From IMG/VR virus record IMGVR_UViG_3300029258_003280, positions 1-55,522 of that record: DNA of 55,522 nucleotides. One strand, given 5' to 3'. The position numbers and the translations under genes were made by a program. Below, one piece after another: positions 1 to 8,116 of this stretch (position 1 is its first letter; every line of letters begins with the position of its first letter). The DNA is from a virus. The notes beneath the pieces are model-generated. The model made no database searches. It was not told where the DNA came from and saw nothing but the letters and a program-made list of their open reading frames with translations.

Positions 1-125
1 AGTCGCTCGATACCGGCATGGGCCAGTTCCTTCCCCCGGAAGCGGCGGAAGTAGGACAGTTCATTCCCGAGCAGTTCGGAGAATACACGGTAGGCATCGG
101 CGAAGAAGCCGAAGTCGAATATTAA
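1..125 (+). CDS. 3' end of the basic-repeat/membrane protein gene (duplicate of 55379-55503)
   Basis: This is the last 41 codons and stop of the gene annotated in full at 54337-55503, repeated here only because of the terminal overlap. It encodes the acidic tail that contains GMGQFLPPEAAEVGQFIP and ends EEAEVEY. It is not a separate gene. Confidence 0.9.
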   Translation, partial: SLDTGMGQFLPPEAAEVGQFIPEQFGEYTVGIGEEAEVEY

Positions 126-144
126 ACAATGAAATTTTTCGGGA
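1..144. repeat. Terminal direct repeat (circle junction)
   Basis: These 144 bases are identical to 55379-55522. The copy holds the 3' end of the basic/membrane protein gene and its stop codon, so the window reads continuously from its end into its beginning. The simplest reading is a circular molecule of about 55,378 bp linearised by assembly with an overlap. A real short terminal repeat on a linear genome cannot be excluded from sequence alone. Confidence 0.95.
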
Positions 145-146
145 TA

Positions 147-178
147 GGGCGTATCCCCGGAGTCCCTTGCTTACGCCC
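147..178 (+). promoter_or_regulatory. Leader stem-loop 1 upstream of capsid-like gene 1
   Basis: GGGCGTA (147-153) pairs with TACGCCC (172-178) over an 18-nt loop, 29 nt before the ATG at 208. The same element precedes the paralogous gene at 918 with one compensatory change (T-A here, C-G there at the sixth pair). There is no U-tract, so it does not look like a terminator. A translational or RNA-processing element of the 5' leader is inferred. Confidence 0.6.
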
Positions 179-207
179 GAACGGTAAGGGAAATTGGAGG
201 AATAGGT

Positions 208-825
208 ATGACCAGACGTGTAGCACCCGCTCCGCCGGGCGTTCCGGCATTGGAGCCAATCAGGCAAGACCTCTATGACACTAAAGTCCAGGACGGCTTG
301 GTGTCAACGCTCGAATTCTTCAGGAATCCGGGCATCGCGGGGCAGGCCGAGCTTGCAACAAACATGCAGGCGAACGGCCAGCTTCCCTATCCGCAGCAGT
401 TCCACGTCTTCGGGATAAACCTCGAATTTATCCCCACATTCGGCGAGGGCGCATCGGTGAGCTACGACAATGCCTTCTGGCAGAACAAGAAGAAAGTCCT
501 CGAACTCTGCTTTATGCGATTTCGCATAGGCTCCAAGGACTATCTTGTTGACCCCGCGAAGCGAATCCCGGCAGGCCTCGGCCCGGCAGGTTTCGCCAAC
601 GGAGCTCAGGCAATCGATGCATTCCCCACTAACGGGTTGCAGGACATCCAGCATTACTACGATGTCACGATTCGCCAGGGCGGAAAAATCAAACCCATCC
701 ACATCCCGGCACAGCAGTCATTCTTCATACAGCTTGTATGGCCGTTCGGGAACCCGGCGGTAAACCGCAATGGATGGGCGGTCAGGGCGTACCTCGTCGG
801 TATTCTCTGGAGAGAAGTTCAATAA
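208..825 (+). CDS. Capsid-like beta-rich protein, paralogue 1
   Basis: The protein has 205 residues and no signal peptide or membrane span. The next gene encodes a clear paralogue: both begin MTRRVAPAP, share LPYPQQ, IGSKDYL, KIKPIHIPAQQSF, and end YLVGILWREVQ. The alternating hydrophobic pattern and conserved C-terminal strand fit an all-beta jelly roll. The strong GGAGG site (196-200) supports the start. Two adjacent paralogous capsid proteins of this size recall the two single-jelly-roll major capsid proteins of P23-77-type viruses, but that link is inferred from size and arrangement, not from a detected match. The FFRNPG segment near residue 40 carries the Asn-Pro motif frequent in late proteins. 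A spike or decoration protein is the alternative. Confidence 0.7.
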   Translation: MTRRVAPAPPGVPALEPIRQDLYDTKVQDGLVSTLEFFRNPGIAGQAELATNMQANGQLPYPQQFHVFGINLEFIPTFGEGASVSYDNAFWQNKKKVLELCFMRFRIGSKDYLVDPAKRIPAGLGPAGFANGAQAIDAFPTNGLQDIQHYYDVTIRQGGKIKPIHIPAQQSFFIQLVWPFGNPAVNRNGWAVRAYLVGILWREVQ

Positions 826-844
826 CTTGACATATTGATGAATA

Positions 845-879
845 GGGCGCATTCATAGCCTTCTTCCCCGCTTGCGCCC
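845..879 (+). promoter_or_regulatory. Leader stem-loop 2 upstream of capsid-like gene 2
   Basis: GGGCGCA (845-851) pairs with TGCGCCC (873-879) over a 21-nt loop. Compared with the element at 147-178, the sixth base pair has changed from T-A to C-G, so pairing is kept while the sequence differs. Flanking bases (TAGGGCG before, CGCCCGAA after) are also shared. The ATG follows at 918. Confidence 0.6.
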
Positions 880-917
880 GAATGCGGGAAGAGGAAAAAT
901 TTTCGATGGAGGTCGAT

Positions 918-1541
918 ATGACCAGACGTGTAGCACCAGCACCGGCAGGTGTCCCGGCGCTTGAGCCTATCGCTCAGGAACTTTATGACACCAAGGATTA
1001 TCCCATCGCGGGTACGGGAACTCTCACATTCTTCCAGAACCCCTCGGCTCTCGGAGAGATAGAGACAAACATGGTGGCTTCAGGCCAGCTTCCCTATCCG
1101 CAGCAGTACCATGCTTTCGGTATCTGTTTCGAGATTTTCCCGGGATACACCGAGCCCGAAGCGGTCGGCAACAACGTAGCGTGGGCTCGCGAAAAGCAGA
1201 AGCTCCGAGAAAAATGCTTCCTTCGCCTCACCATAGGCTCGAAGGACTACCTCACGCTGCCCGGATGCCACATTCCCGAAGGAATGGGCATTGCGGGATT
1301 CTCCGCGGGAGACGATACGCTCTCGAATTACGCATCGTTGACCCAGGGCATTCAGGACATCAAGCATGCTTTCGAGCTTACGGTGCCCCAGGCCGGAAAA
1401 ATCAAGCCCATCCATATCCCGGCCCAGCAGTCGTTCAAGGTCGAGATAAGATGGCCTACTCCGCTCGTGCTTGCGACACCGGAGCAGCCTGTCAAATTCA
1501 GAGTTTACCTCGTAGGAATACTCTGGAGAGAGGTACAGTAG
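918..1541 (+). CDS. Capsid-like beta-rich protein, paralogue 2
   Basis: This is a 207-residue paralogue of the protein at 208-825. The start at 918 is chosen over an upstream in-frame ATG (882) because GGAGG at 908-912 is correctly spaced and the product then begins MTRRVAPAP exactly like its partner. Conserved blocks are LPYPQQY, LTIGSKDYLTLPG, KIKPIHIPAQQSF and VYLVGILWREVQ. Central loops have diverged (GAGATNxx-type loop sequence is not shared), as expected for two capsid subunits or a subunit and a decoration protein. LTFFQNPS matches the FFxNP segment of the partner. The gene is followed by a strong hairpin, so these two genes may form their own abundant transcript. Confidence 0.7.
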   Translation: MTRRVAPAPAGVPALEPIAQELYDTKDYPIAGTGTLTFFQNPSALGEIETNMVASGQLPYPQQYHAFGICFEIFPGYTEPEAVGNNVAWAREKQKLREKCFLRLTIGSKDYLTLPGCHIPEGMGIAGFSAGDDTLSNYASLTQGIQDIKHAFELTVPQAGKIKPIHIPAQQSFKVEIRWPTPLVLATPEQPVKFRVYLVGILWREVQ

Positions 1542-1599
1542 CATTCTCAAGGACGCTCCCCTTCGGTAATCCCGCCGAAAAGAGTGTCTTTTCTTCGCT

Positions 1600-1627
1600 G
1601 GCCGCTCCGTTACGGGGCGGAGCGGCC
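1600..1627 (+). terminator. Hairpin after the paired capsid-like genes
   Basis: GGCCGCTCCG (1600-1609) and CGGAGCGGCC (1618-1627) form a perfect 10-bp stem with an 8-nt loop, 60 nt after the stop at 1541. The tail is TTATAAAAAG rather than a clean U-run, so it could be a partial terminator or an mRNA-stabilising 3' structure. Confidence 0.6.
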
Positions 1628-1703
1628 TTATAAAAAGAATGGGATGAGCGATATTCCAGTAATAGCGGAATAAATAAATGTCACTTTAACAGGAGAAACA
1701 GAC

Positions 1704-2474
1704 ATGGCAGCAAGAATAGTAAAAACAAGAGACGGACGCACCCTTCTCTATAAAGGAATGCCCCATCCCCTCGATGGCTCGATGGGCCAGCTTCCACGGA
1801 ATCAATATGCATCTCCGTCGGCACCCTCGCCGATATCCCCCGAGTTGTCGCCGAGGCTCCCTCAGAGCATTCTTAAGCCCGTCCCCAGAAGCGCGGTAAG
1901 CCCTCAGAGGCGGGTTGAGTACCCGATTCGCACGGCCGAAACGGAAGAGCTTCAAAGAAGCATGTCCCCGGAACAATACTTGCGAAAAAAGACATTCGAG
2001 CGCCCGGCATTTTACGGCATTCAGACGCCGTTGCAGACGACCGCGCCGTGGCAGAATTCGGTGCTCGTAGCGGGGCCTTCGGGTACGGCGGTCACCGGTA
2101 CCTTCGAGATAACCTCCGAGGCCGACTTCGAGGCGGTCAAGATTATGGTTACAGGCCGCAAACTTGTTGACCAGGAATGGCTCCCCACAAGAAACTTCGC
2201 AATAACATTCAAAGACCTCGCGAGCGGTCGAGACCTTAACAATGTTCCCATCTTCGCGGAGCATTTCGGGGGCAATGCCAACGAGCCTCTTATCTTCCCC
2301 GTTACGTTGTTTATCAACCGCAATTCGGCGGTGACGGTGGACTTTATCAACCTTGAGCCGGTGGATGCGGACATCTACGTCTATTTCTCGCTCCTCGGTA
2401 TCAAGTACTACTATCTGGATGCTCTCAATCTCACTACCGGATATCCGGAACAGGGCGAGTACAAAAGAGTTTAA
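1704..2474 (+). CDS. Putative beta-sandwich virion protein with disordered N-terminus
   Basis: This is a 256-residue protein I cannot name. Residues 1 to about 100 are basic and Pro/Ser-rich (likely extended, as in capsid-binding arms). Residues from about 105 alternate hydrophobic and polar residues and end in a segment of the type DADIYVYFSLLGIKYYYL, consistent with a jelly-roll or immunoglobulin-like sandwich. It follows the capsid-like pair with its own AGGAG site. A minor capsid, penton or cement role is inferred from position and composition only. Confidence 0.6.
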   Translation: MAARIVKTRDGRTLLYKGMPHPLDGSMGQLPRNQYASPSAPSPISPELSPRLPQSILKPVPRSAVSPQRRVEYPIRTAETEELQRSMSPEQYLRKKTFERPAFYGIQTPLQTTAPWQNSVLVAGPSGTAVTGTFEITSEADFEAVKIMVTGRKLVDQEWLPTRNFAITFKDLASGRDLNNVPIFAEHFGGNANEPLIFPVTLFINRNSAVTVDFINLEPVDADIYVYFSLLGIKYYYLDALNLTTGYPEQGEYKRV

Positions 2475-2507
2475 TTCAAATGTACAGTCAAGTTGAGAGG
2501 AGCTTCC

Positions 2508-3140
2508 ATGAACGAACGGGAACTATACTATAGGCTCTCGGGTCTCGGGGATAATCCCGAAGACAGAAATTGGTTTTGGCGAGAGGGCTTCCCGGAGCTT
2601 ATGCGCCGGGGCCTCGGCAAGGGGGCCAAGCGCGAATGGCTCGGAAGCGACAAAGACAACATGGGCTCTATGTTGTTGCGCCTCGCCGAAAACTACATTA
2701 TGGCCCCGCAAAATGTAGTGCCTGCTTTCGCACAACCATTCAAAATCACTACCGGGCCCGGGGACGGGCTCGAAATACCGCCTAATGGCGCCGGGCCGGG
2801 TGAAACATTCTATACCGGCGTGAGATTTCCCGTCCCGGTGGATTCGGCGGCGATAGTGACATGTCTTCATCAGGAACTCGAAAGCCCGGCCGCCTATAGC
2901 GATGTCAACATAAGGCTCTGGTATCGCGGCGGCCACAAGAACTTTTGGCATCCGCAAAAGCCGGAAGTAACGCCCGTGAAAATAGTGGTCTTCGAGAAGG
3001 AAACCATAGAAATTCAATGGGAAAACAACGGGCTTATTTCACATTGGCTCAAGGCGGAAATTATAGGCTACTGGTTTAACGTACCCAAGCCCGACAAATC
3101 TCAGCGTGGGCTTACAGTCCCCACTCAAACCCAGGGATAG
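2508..3140 (+). CDS. Putative beta-rich virion protein
   Basis: It has 210 residues. The start at 2508 is preferred to an in-frame upstream codon at 2493 because GAGAGGAGC lies just before it. The N-terminal 60 residues are helical and charged and include LGDNPEDRNW, an early Asn-Pro motif. The rest is beta-rich with aromatic clusters (FRTWYRGG-like region, IEIQWENN, IIGYWFNV) and a Thr/Gln-rich tail. No family is recognised. Its place between other beta-rich late genes suggests a virion vertex or surface protein. Confidence 0.55.
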   Translation: MNERELYYRLSGLGDNPEDRNWFWREGFPELMRRGLGKGAKREWLGSDKDNMGSMLLRLAENYIMAPQNVVPAFAQPFKITTGPGDGLEIPPNGAGPGETFYTGVRFPVPVDSAAIVTCLHQELESPAAYSDVNIRLWYRGGHKNFWHPQKPEVTPVKIVVFEKETIEIQWENNGLISHWLKAEIIGYWFNVPKPDKSQRGLTVPTQTQG

Positions 3141-3149
3141 GAGGAATAC

Positions 3150-4091
3150 ATGGGAACTGAGGATATCAGAATACTGCCCGCGCAAGGAGTTTTCGTACCT
3201 CGAATTACCCACGATTCGAGGGGAAACAGGATTATCCCCCTTCTCGGGGCGGGACAGTCATACGACACCGGCGTTTTTATGGTCAGGGGTTATAACAAGA
3301 TAGACATTATAGCCCGCTCCAATGTCAACGCGGACATCTTCGTTTACATGGGGCCAGACCCCGCCCAACTTGCGGCAATGACGCCCGGGGACAACCGGGA
3401 AAAAGCGAGGCTTCCGTATGCCGAGCTTGCCGTTCCGAACGGCGATTTTCCGCCCGAACAATACAGCGTTCAGGTAAGCGGAGATTTCGCGCGGGTAATA
3501 TTCAGGAACAACACCGCGGAGGCTCAGACCGTATGGGATTTTCAGGTCAACTTGAAGCCCATCGGCGAAGGTCAATGCTTCAGGGAATACATAGACGGCG
3601 CGGTAAACCCGCTCGGGATTCCCATCTATCGTTATCTGACCATGACATCCGACCACAGGCTCCGCGTCGATGTCAGCGGCGGAGGCGGGGGGGCCCTTCC
3701 GGTTTCGGGCGAGAAAGAGCAGTTGGTATGGCTGGCTAACAACTCCTCGGCGAATGCCGGGAACACCATCCCGGCCGACCCCAACACCGGGAGTTTTTCA
3801 ATTGACAGCGCCGGAACATTAACCGAGCTCGATGGCTCCATTAAGGAATTTACCATTTACGCGGAAATATTATCGTCCGGGGCCGGTAGCGGCGATATAG
3901 TAATTGAGGGAAGAAGTATTCATAACGTCGTTCCTTGGGTAGAGTTCGACAGGTTTCCTTTGGCTGCGGGGCAGAGGTTGTTTAAGACATTTAAGGCTCA
4001 GGCCAACGCCTACAGGGTTTATTTCGACAATACGGGGGGCGTGCTTGTTACCGGATTTTATGGTAACGTTTACCTGAAGCCTCAAACATAA
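3150..4091 (+). CDS. Beta-rich virion protein with two domains
   Basis: It has 313 residues. The N-terminal half (about 1-165) begins with a short segment ending in a beta domain. A linker of GGGGG type near residue 178 separates it from a second beta domain (about 185-313). That second domain resembles the next, smaller protein at 4101: both have a YRVxFxxTxG strand near the C-terminus and an EFDRF/AFDRVYRI region. A modular spike or decoration protein is inferred. GAVNPLGIP carries Asn-Pro-Leu at the domain border. Confidence 0.6.
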   Translation: MGTEDIRILPAQGVFVPRITHDSRGNRIIPLLGAGQSYDTGVFMVRGYNKIDIIARSNVNADIFVYMGPDPAQLAAMTPGDNREKARLPYAELAVPNGDFPPEQYSVQVSGDFARVIFRNNTAEAQTVWDFQVNLKPIGEGQCFREYIDGAVNPLGIPIYRYLTMTSDHRLRVDVSGGGGGALPVSGEKEQLVWLANNSSANAGNTIPADPNTGSFSIDSAGTLTELDGSIKEFTIYAEILSSGAGSGDIVIEGRSIHNVVPWVEFDRFPLAAGQRLFKTFKAQANAYRVYFDNTGGVLVTGFYGNVYLKPQT

Positions 4092-4100
4092 GGAGATGAG

Positions 4101-4439
4101 ATGCAAGAGGTTATCGGTACGGATTCAAAAAGGCTCATAGCTAATAATTTGGACATACTCGCGCTCGCGACGGTGGCCGGGCCGACCGAAAATATGAGAA
4201 ATCATGCTTTTCTCGGCGTTACCTGTCATACCAGCCAGGACGGCCAGCTCGAAATAGAATACAGGATGCCCGGCGGGATATGGCGGCAAATAGACGGCAG
4301 CCCTTTCGCGATAACGGGCGGCGTCGCATTCGACAGGGTTTACAGGATTACCCGCGATGAATACAGAGTTACCTTCACCGACACTTCCGGGGTTGCCAAT
4401 AATGTTGATTTGGGAACGCTCAGAACGAATGTAAATTAG
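4101..4439 (+). CDS. Small beta-domain protein related to the C-terminal domain of its neighbour
   Basis: It has 112 residues with AGGAG upstream. Its final 40 residues (DEYRVTFTDTSG) parallel the end of the 313-residue protein just upstream (NAYRVYFDNTGG), so it looks like a free copy of that domain. No catalytic motif is visible. A virion decoration subunit is inferred. Confidence 0.55.
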   Translation: MQEVIGTDSKRLIANNLDILALATVAGPTENMRNHAFLGVTCHTSQDGQLEIEYRMPGGIWRQIDGSPFAITGGVAFDRVYRITRDEYRVTFTDTSGVANNVDLGTLRTNVN

Positions 4440-4447
4440 GAGGCGAT

Positions 4448-4786
4448 ATGACCGCAAGGGAATGGATAGAAAGAGTTTTTGCTAAAAAAATAAAAAACGA
4501 TAAAATTATCATAGCGGCCGGGACGAAAACCGTAAAAGACGGCGCGAGGAAAATCGAAAGACAGACCGGAGCGCGTATTTACGTTGAAGTAGCCAATTTC
4601 GAACGCCTCTTCAAGGAGGAAATAGAAGCTGGAGGCACCGATGCCGAAATAGCGGCCAGAATCGCGGCCAAGAAAACGGTCAGGAGGGGTTTTAATCCCG
4701 AAACCAACAAGGTTGAAGACATGACTTTCGACACGGGATATAAAAGCCTTATCGAGGACATGGCCGACAAGGGGGCGTTTGCTTAG
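4448..4786 (+). CDS. Small helical protein, unknown function
   Basis: This is a 112-residue, charged, mostly helical protein with an excellent AGGAGG site. It differs from its neighbours, which are beta-rich. There is no membrane span or known motif. An assembly or tail-fibre-chaperone-like role would fit its place between structural genes, but nothing in the sequence proves this. Confidence 0.5.
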   Translation: MTAREWIERVFAKKIKNDKIIIAAGTKTVKDGARKIERQTGARIYVEVANFERLFKEEIEAGGTDAEIAARIAAKKTVRRGFNPETNKVEDMTFDTGYKSLIEDMADKGAFA

Positions 4787-4795
4787 GAGATAAAA

Positions 4796-5323
4796 ATGGG
4801 AGCGGTAGTATATCCGAAACTACAGATAACTAATATTTATACCGGAGCGCCTCCGGGGGTTCCCGATTACGATGTCACTATAAGTGCAAGCGATTACAAC
4901 AGCAGTTCATCCTCGCCCTATCGTTCGAGGGGTCAGGCCGGAACTACTGCCCATGAATATACATTCTTCGTCCCGGACGGCTTCCCCGGTCTTTCGAAGC
5001 TGGTTGCGCTCGAACTCATTTTTATAAATCGAAGCGCTAATCCCGGCCCGGCAACCGTCCAGATAGATTTTTCAAGCGAATATGCTCTCGATGGGCAAGC
5101 CAAGAATGCAAATTTTGTCAACCACCCCGACCCCGCGGGCGGTGCTGGCTCCTATGTCCTTCCGGCCGCGAATGTACTCGGAAGGTTTGATTTAACCAAT
5201 CTCGTAGGAATTAATATGTACCCCAATCTCGCCGCCAATCATCGTTGCGGCTTAAGGGTAAACCATCGCGGCATTGGTGGAGCGATAGAGTATCTGGGAA
5301 TACGGATTGCTTTTAACTATTAG
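4796..5323 (+). CDS. Putative beta-rich surface protein
   Basis: It has 175 residues, rich in Gly, Ser, Asn and Pro with regular beta spacing (TVQIDFSSEYAL; IEYLGIRIAFNY at the end). There is no signal peptide. The MGAVVYPKLQI start resembles the starts of the small proteins at 5602 (MGFGSLVYPPQI) and 6878 (MAALAYPELVI), which suggests a shared N-terminal attachment segment of the form xYPxxxI. It may be a host-contact or spike component. Confidence 0.55.
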   Translation: MGAVVYPKLQITNIYTGAPPGVPDYDVTISASDYNSSSSSPYRSRGQAGTTAHEYTFFVPDGFPGLSKLVALELIFINRSANPGPATVQIDFSSEYALDGQAKNANFVNHPDPAGGAGSYVLPAANVLGRFDLTNLVGINMYPNLAANHRCGLRVNHRGIGGAIEYLGIRIAFNY

Positions 5324-5331
5324 AGGTTAAT

Positions 5332-5592
5332 ATGACCGAATATATATACACGCGGGAACTGGTAGCCGACCAACAATATTACAATCTTCCGAATCCGGAC
5401 AGGGACTTAGACCCGGAAACGGGCACCCCCATTCTACCCTGCCAGGACATTTACGATGCGATAGGGCTTTGTGTAGATATATATAACACGACAGCAGAAA
5501 GTTTTACGGTCGTAACGGAAAGAGAATTGACGACACAGGAAAAGACCGACATGGATGCGGCCATCGCCGGACACAAGAATAATTTTCAGTAG
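5332..5592 (+). CDS. Small acidic protein, unknown
   Basis: It has 86 residues with a GAGG site. It is rich in Asp, Glu and Tyr, with an N-terminal segment YIYTRELVADQQYY. No family is recognised. It sits between surface-protein genes, spaced by 8-9 nt on both sides, so it is part of the same late transcript. Confidence 0.5.
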   Translation: MTEYIYTRELVADQQYYNLPNPDRDLDPETGTPILPCQDIYDAIGLCVDIYNTTAESFTVVTERELTTQEKTDMDAAIAGHKNNFQ

Positions 5593-5601
5593 GAGAAACA
5601 G

Positions 5602-5988
5602 ATGGGTTTCGGTTCGCTTGTATATCCGCCGCAAATTATTCCGGCCGAGATGGTTTTTTACCGGCCAGACTTGGTACTTGCGGGCGTAACCCCTACGGTT
5701 GCGGATGTTGTTGCGGCTGGCTGGTTCAAGCGATGCCGGGGCATAGGCATCGGCATCGATGGCTCGGTATGGTGGATGTACTATGACGGCAGCGTTGTCG
5801 AGTCGGTCGAGCTATCATCTACCGGGTGGATTGACCTGTTTTTCGAGGATTTCGAAGCTGGCGACTGGCGCGGGCTTTGGAATGAGCCGACCATCCCGGT
5901 TTTTAATGAAAACTTCGAGGACGGCGACTGGCGAGGTGAATGGATGTCCACTAACAACGTATTTACCGAAGATTTTGAAAGCTGGTAG
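5602..5988 (+). CDS. Small surface protein with DGSVWWMYYDGS segment and acidic repeats
   Basis: It has 128 residues. Residues 1-75 are paralogous to the 71-residue protein at 6878-7093 (PTVADVVAAGW, GIGxDGSVWWMY). The C-terminus adds three short acidic-aromatic repeats (EDFEAGDWRG, ENFEDGDWRG, EDFESW). The stop is a TAG in frame with the next gene, so the two could be one protein if that codon were suppressed. It is probably a fibre or receptor-contact component. Confidence 0.55.
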   Translation: MGFGSLVYPPQIIPAEMVFYRPDLVLAGVTPTVADVVAAGWFKRCRGIGIGIDGSVWWMYYDGSVVESVELSSTGWIDLFFEDFEAGDWRGLWNEPTIPVFNENFEDGDWRGEWMSTNNVFTEDFESW

Positions 5989-5997
5989 GAGAATAAA

Positions 5998-6672
5998 ATG
6001 ACATTGTTTGTTATTATACTTAGCATACTGATTATATATGCAATGTCGGCCTCGGATTGGGACTTCGGGACTCAGAATACCGTAATCCCCACCATAGTCG
6101 CTGACGGCGACTTTGTTCTACAGGTGGACTTCAATCCCGGCGGCGGCCCGGCCGAGATTTTTGACATGTTCTATAACGGCGATGTCAACATAGGCCCGAA
6201 CACCGAGATAGACTTCAAAATCAAGGCGCTCGACACGGAGCAATTTCAGACTCAGGGCAACCCTAATATCTGGTTCCGAAGCGACTCCATTGATGTAAGT
6301 GCGCTGACGGGAATAAATGTTCGCTTCAAGGGCAGCTTCTCGGGCGGATGGTGGCGGGCGGTCGATATATACAAGTATGACGGCGGGACGCCCACCCTGC
6401 TTAATGCTTCCGGTAATCTTCATACCATAGCGGTAAACACATGGTACAGGTACCGGGTTAGGGTATGGGATACGGTTTTTCCGGCGAACAATACGCGCTA
6501 TTCGGTGGAGCTATGGACGGGTGCGGCTTGGAACTTGTTGCTTCAATATGATGACGCGACGGCATGGCTAAAGGGAATTAATGGCAGGTTCGGAACGGGC
6601 GGTCGCGGTTCTACGGCGGTCTTGGCCCAGCAGGAACGATGGAACGACCTCGCGATAGGAGAGATGTCGTAA
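5998..6672 (+). CDS. Lectin-like jelly-roll protein with hydrophobic N-terminus
   Basis: It has 224 residues. Residues 1-17 are very hydrophobic (LFVIILSILIIYAM) like a signal or anchor. The rest has the strand pattern of a concanavalin/laminin-G-like lectin (VNTWYRYRVRVWD, NTRYSVELWTG, NDLAIGEM). Carbohydrate or cell-surface binding is inferred from this fold-like pattern. The reading frame is the same as that of the upstream gene, with only TAG plus three codons between them. Confidence 0.55.
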   Translation: MTLFVIILSILIIYAMSASDWDFGTQNTVIPTIVADGDFVLQVDFNPGGGPAEIFDMFYNGDVNIGPNTEIDFKIKALDTEQFQTQGNPNIWFRSDSIDVSALTGINVRFKGSFSGGWWRAVDIYKYDGGTPTLLNASGNLHTIAVNTWYRYRVRVWDTVFPANNTRYSVELWTGAAWNLLLQYDDATAWLKGINGRFGTGGRGSTAVLAQQERWNDLAIGEMS

Positions 6673-6878
6673 TGTATATAGAGATAGAGGAAGACGGAAC
6701 ATATAAGTTAAACGGAAAGCCGGTCGAAGTCACGCGGCTGGACGTGCTCGGCCATACAGTCGAGGCAATCTTTCACAAGGGGAGCTATTTCCCCGTAACC
6801 ATACCGGACAAGGGTAAAAATTTCCAGCAAGAGTTGAAAAAGGTGCTTCATAACCCAAATTTGTGGGAGGATAAATAA
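6672..6878 (+). CDS. Small protein, unknown
   Basis: It has 68 residues. The ATG at 6672 overlaps the upstream stop (TAATG), and its own stop overlaps the next ATG the same way, so translation is coupled. It is a small beta-plus-helix domain with no recognisable motif. Confidence 0.55.
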   Translation: MYIEIEEDGTYKLNGKPVEVTRLDVLGHTVEAIFHKGSYFPVTIPDKGKNFQQELKKVLHNPNLWEDK

Positions 6879-7093
6879 TGGCTGCGCTGGCGTATCCGGA
6901 GCTCGTCATTCCCGTCGAATTGGCACGCTATAAAGAAGACGTAGCCTTATCCGGCGCGGTGCCGGTCGTCGCGGACGTGGTTGCGGCCGGTTGGAGCGGG
7001 GGCGACCGGGGAGTCGGCATTGGCACGGACGGCAGCGTTTGGTGGATGTATTTCGATGGCTCGGCGCTCGAAGCGGTCGAGCATACAGTATAG
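6878..7093 (+). CDS. Short paralogue of the DGSVWWMY surface protein
   Basis: It has 71 residues and matches the first 75 residues of the protein at 5602-5988: VVADVVAAGW, RGVGIGTDGSVWWMYFDGS. It lacks the acidic repeat tail. The duplication brackets the lectin-like gene, suggesting repeated growth of a fibre module in this region. Confidence 0.6.
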   Translation: MAALAYPELVIPVELARYKEDVALSGAVPVVADVVAAGWSGGDRGVGIGTDGSVWWMYFDGSALEAVEHTV

Positions 7094-7102
7094 GAGGGCA
7101 TA

Positions 7103-8116
7103 ATGCCGCATAAAAGGCAGCATGACATAAATGATACTCTTGACCATGCGCCGGGAACTAACAATACCGTTCTCGGAACGGACGGCGGAGTGCTCGCCGA
7201 AGTACCGTTTTCGGCCGGGGTTTCCAATAATAACCTTGTTCAGAGGGACGGCAGCGGCGACATTGCGGTAAACCTCATCCCGGGCGGAGCATCGGCGGCG
7301 GCCAGCAAGCAATATGTTGACAATGTGGCGGTCGGGCTCAAGTGGGTTTCGCCCGCGCAGGTCTTAAAGATAAAAGACGATGGCGATGCGGGCGGAGCCC
7401 CCCCCGCAGCCAATCGCGGCGATGCTTTCGTGGTCAATAATTGGGGCGGGGGCTACAATGACGGGGATATCGTCGAGTACGACGGGACATCCTTTAATGT
7501 AATACTCTCCAATGTCGGCGGCGAGCCCCCGGATGGCACGAGAGCGGTCGTGATTGATGCGGCCGCGGCCGGGTCTTTTGCTGGTCATGAAGACGAAATA
7601 GCCACCTACGACACCGGAACAAGCTTATGGAGCTTTACTTCCCCGGTCGATGGGAATGCCATTCTTATCGTGGGTGAAAACGGAATAAATGAAAATCGAG
7701 CCTATACCTATGACGCCGCTCCCGGCGAATGGATACAATTCTCTTCGCTTGGAGCTTTCGAGCAGATGCAGTTTTATTTCGGCGTGGACGGAACCATCGC
7801 GGTAGGCGACGACCAGACGCTCTGGCTTATAGCGGGACAGGCCGTAACCGCGATAGAGGCTTATGCCGCAATTAAGACCGCCCCCACCGGCGCGGCTCTG
7901 ACCATTGAAATCGAAAAGTCGAGCAACCTCGGCGGCGCTTGGAGTACGGTAGTTTCTTCGGCGGCGCTTCAAATAGCGGCCGGTGCTCAGGAGGGCGAAG
8001 CTACCGGACTCTCGGTTTCCATCGCGAAAAACGACATACTCAGAATCAACATAGACCAAGTAGGCAGCACGGTCGCGGGCGCGGACTTGTCTGTAGTTTT
8101 GAAGGTGATAAAATGA
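7103..8116 (+). CDS. Phage fibre/adhesion-type protein
   Basis: It has 337 residues with an AGGAGG site. The N-terminus is of the low-complexity fibre type, with an ASKQYVDNVA segment and repeated GD-rich turns (RGDAFVVNN, DGDIVEYDG) as found in phage fibre proteins. The last 110 residues form a beta domain (IKTAPTGAALTIEIEKSS) resembling fibre tips. The role in host attachment is inferred from these features. Its stop overlaps the next ATG (ATGA). Confidence 0.65.
   Translation: MPHKRQHDINDTLDHAPGTNNTVLGTDGGVLAEVPFSAGVSNNNLVQRDGSGDIAVNLIPGGASAAASKQYVDNVAVGLKWVSPAQVLKIKDDGDAGGAPPAANRGDAFVVNNWGGGYNDGDIVEYDGTSFNVILSNVGGEPPDGTRAVVIDAAAAGSFAGHEDEIATYDTGTSLWSFTSPVDGNAILIVGENGINENRAYTYDAAPGEWIQFSSLGAFEQMQFYFGVDGTIAVGDDQTLWLIAGQAVTAIEAYAAIKTAPTGAALTIEIEKSSNLGGAWSTVVSSAALQIAAGAQEGEATGLSVSIAKNDILRINIDQVGSTVAGADLSVVLKVIK

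Noticed and set aside
1-144. Long terminal repeat or packaging repeat of a linear virus
   Set aside because: An identical short end overlap interrupting a gene that is complete across the junction is best explained by assembly of a circle. Fixed ends cannot be fully ruled out without read data.
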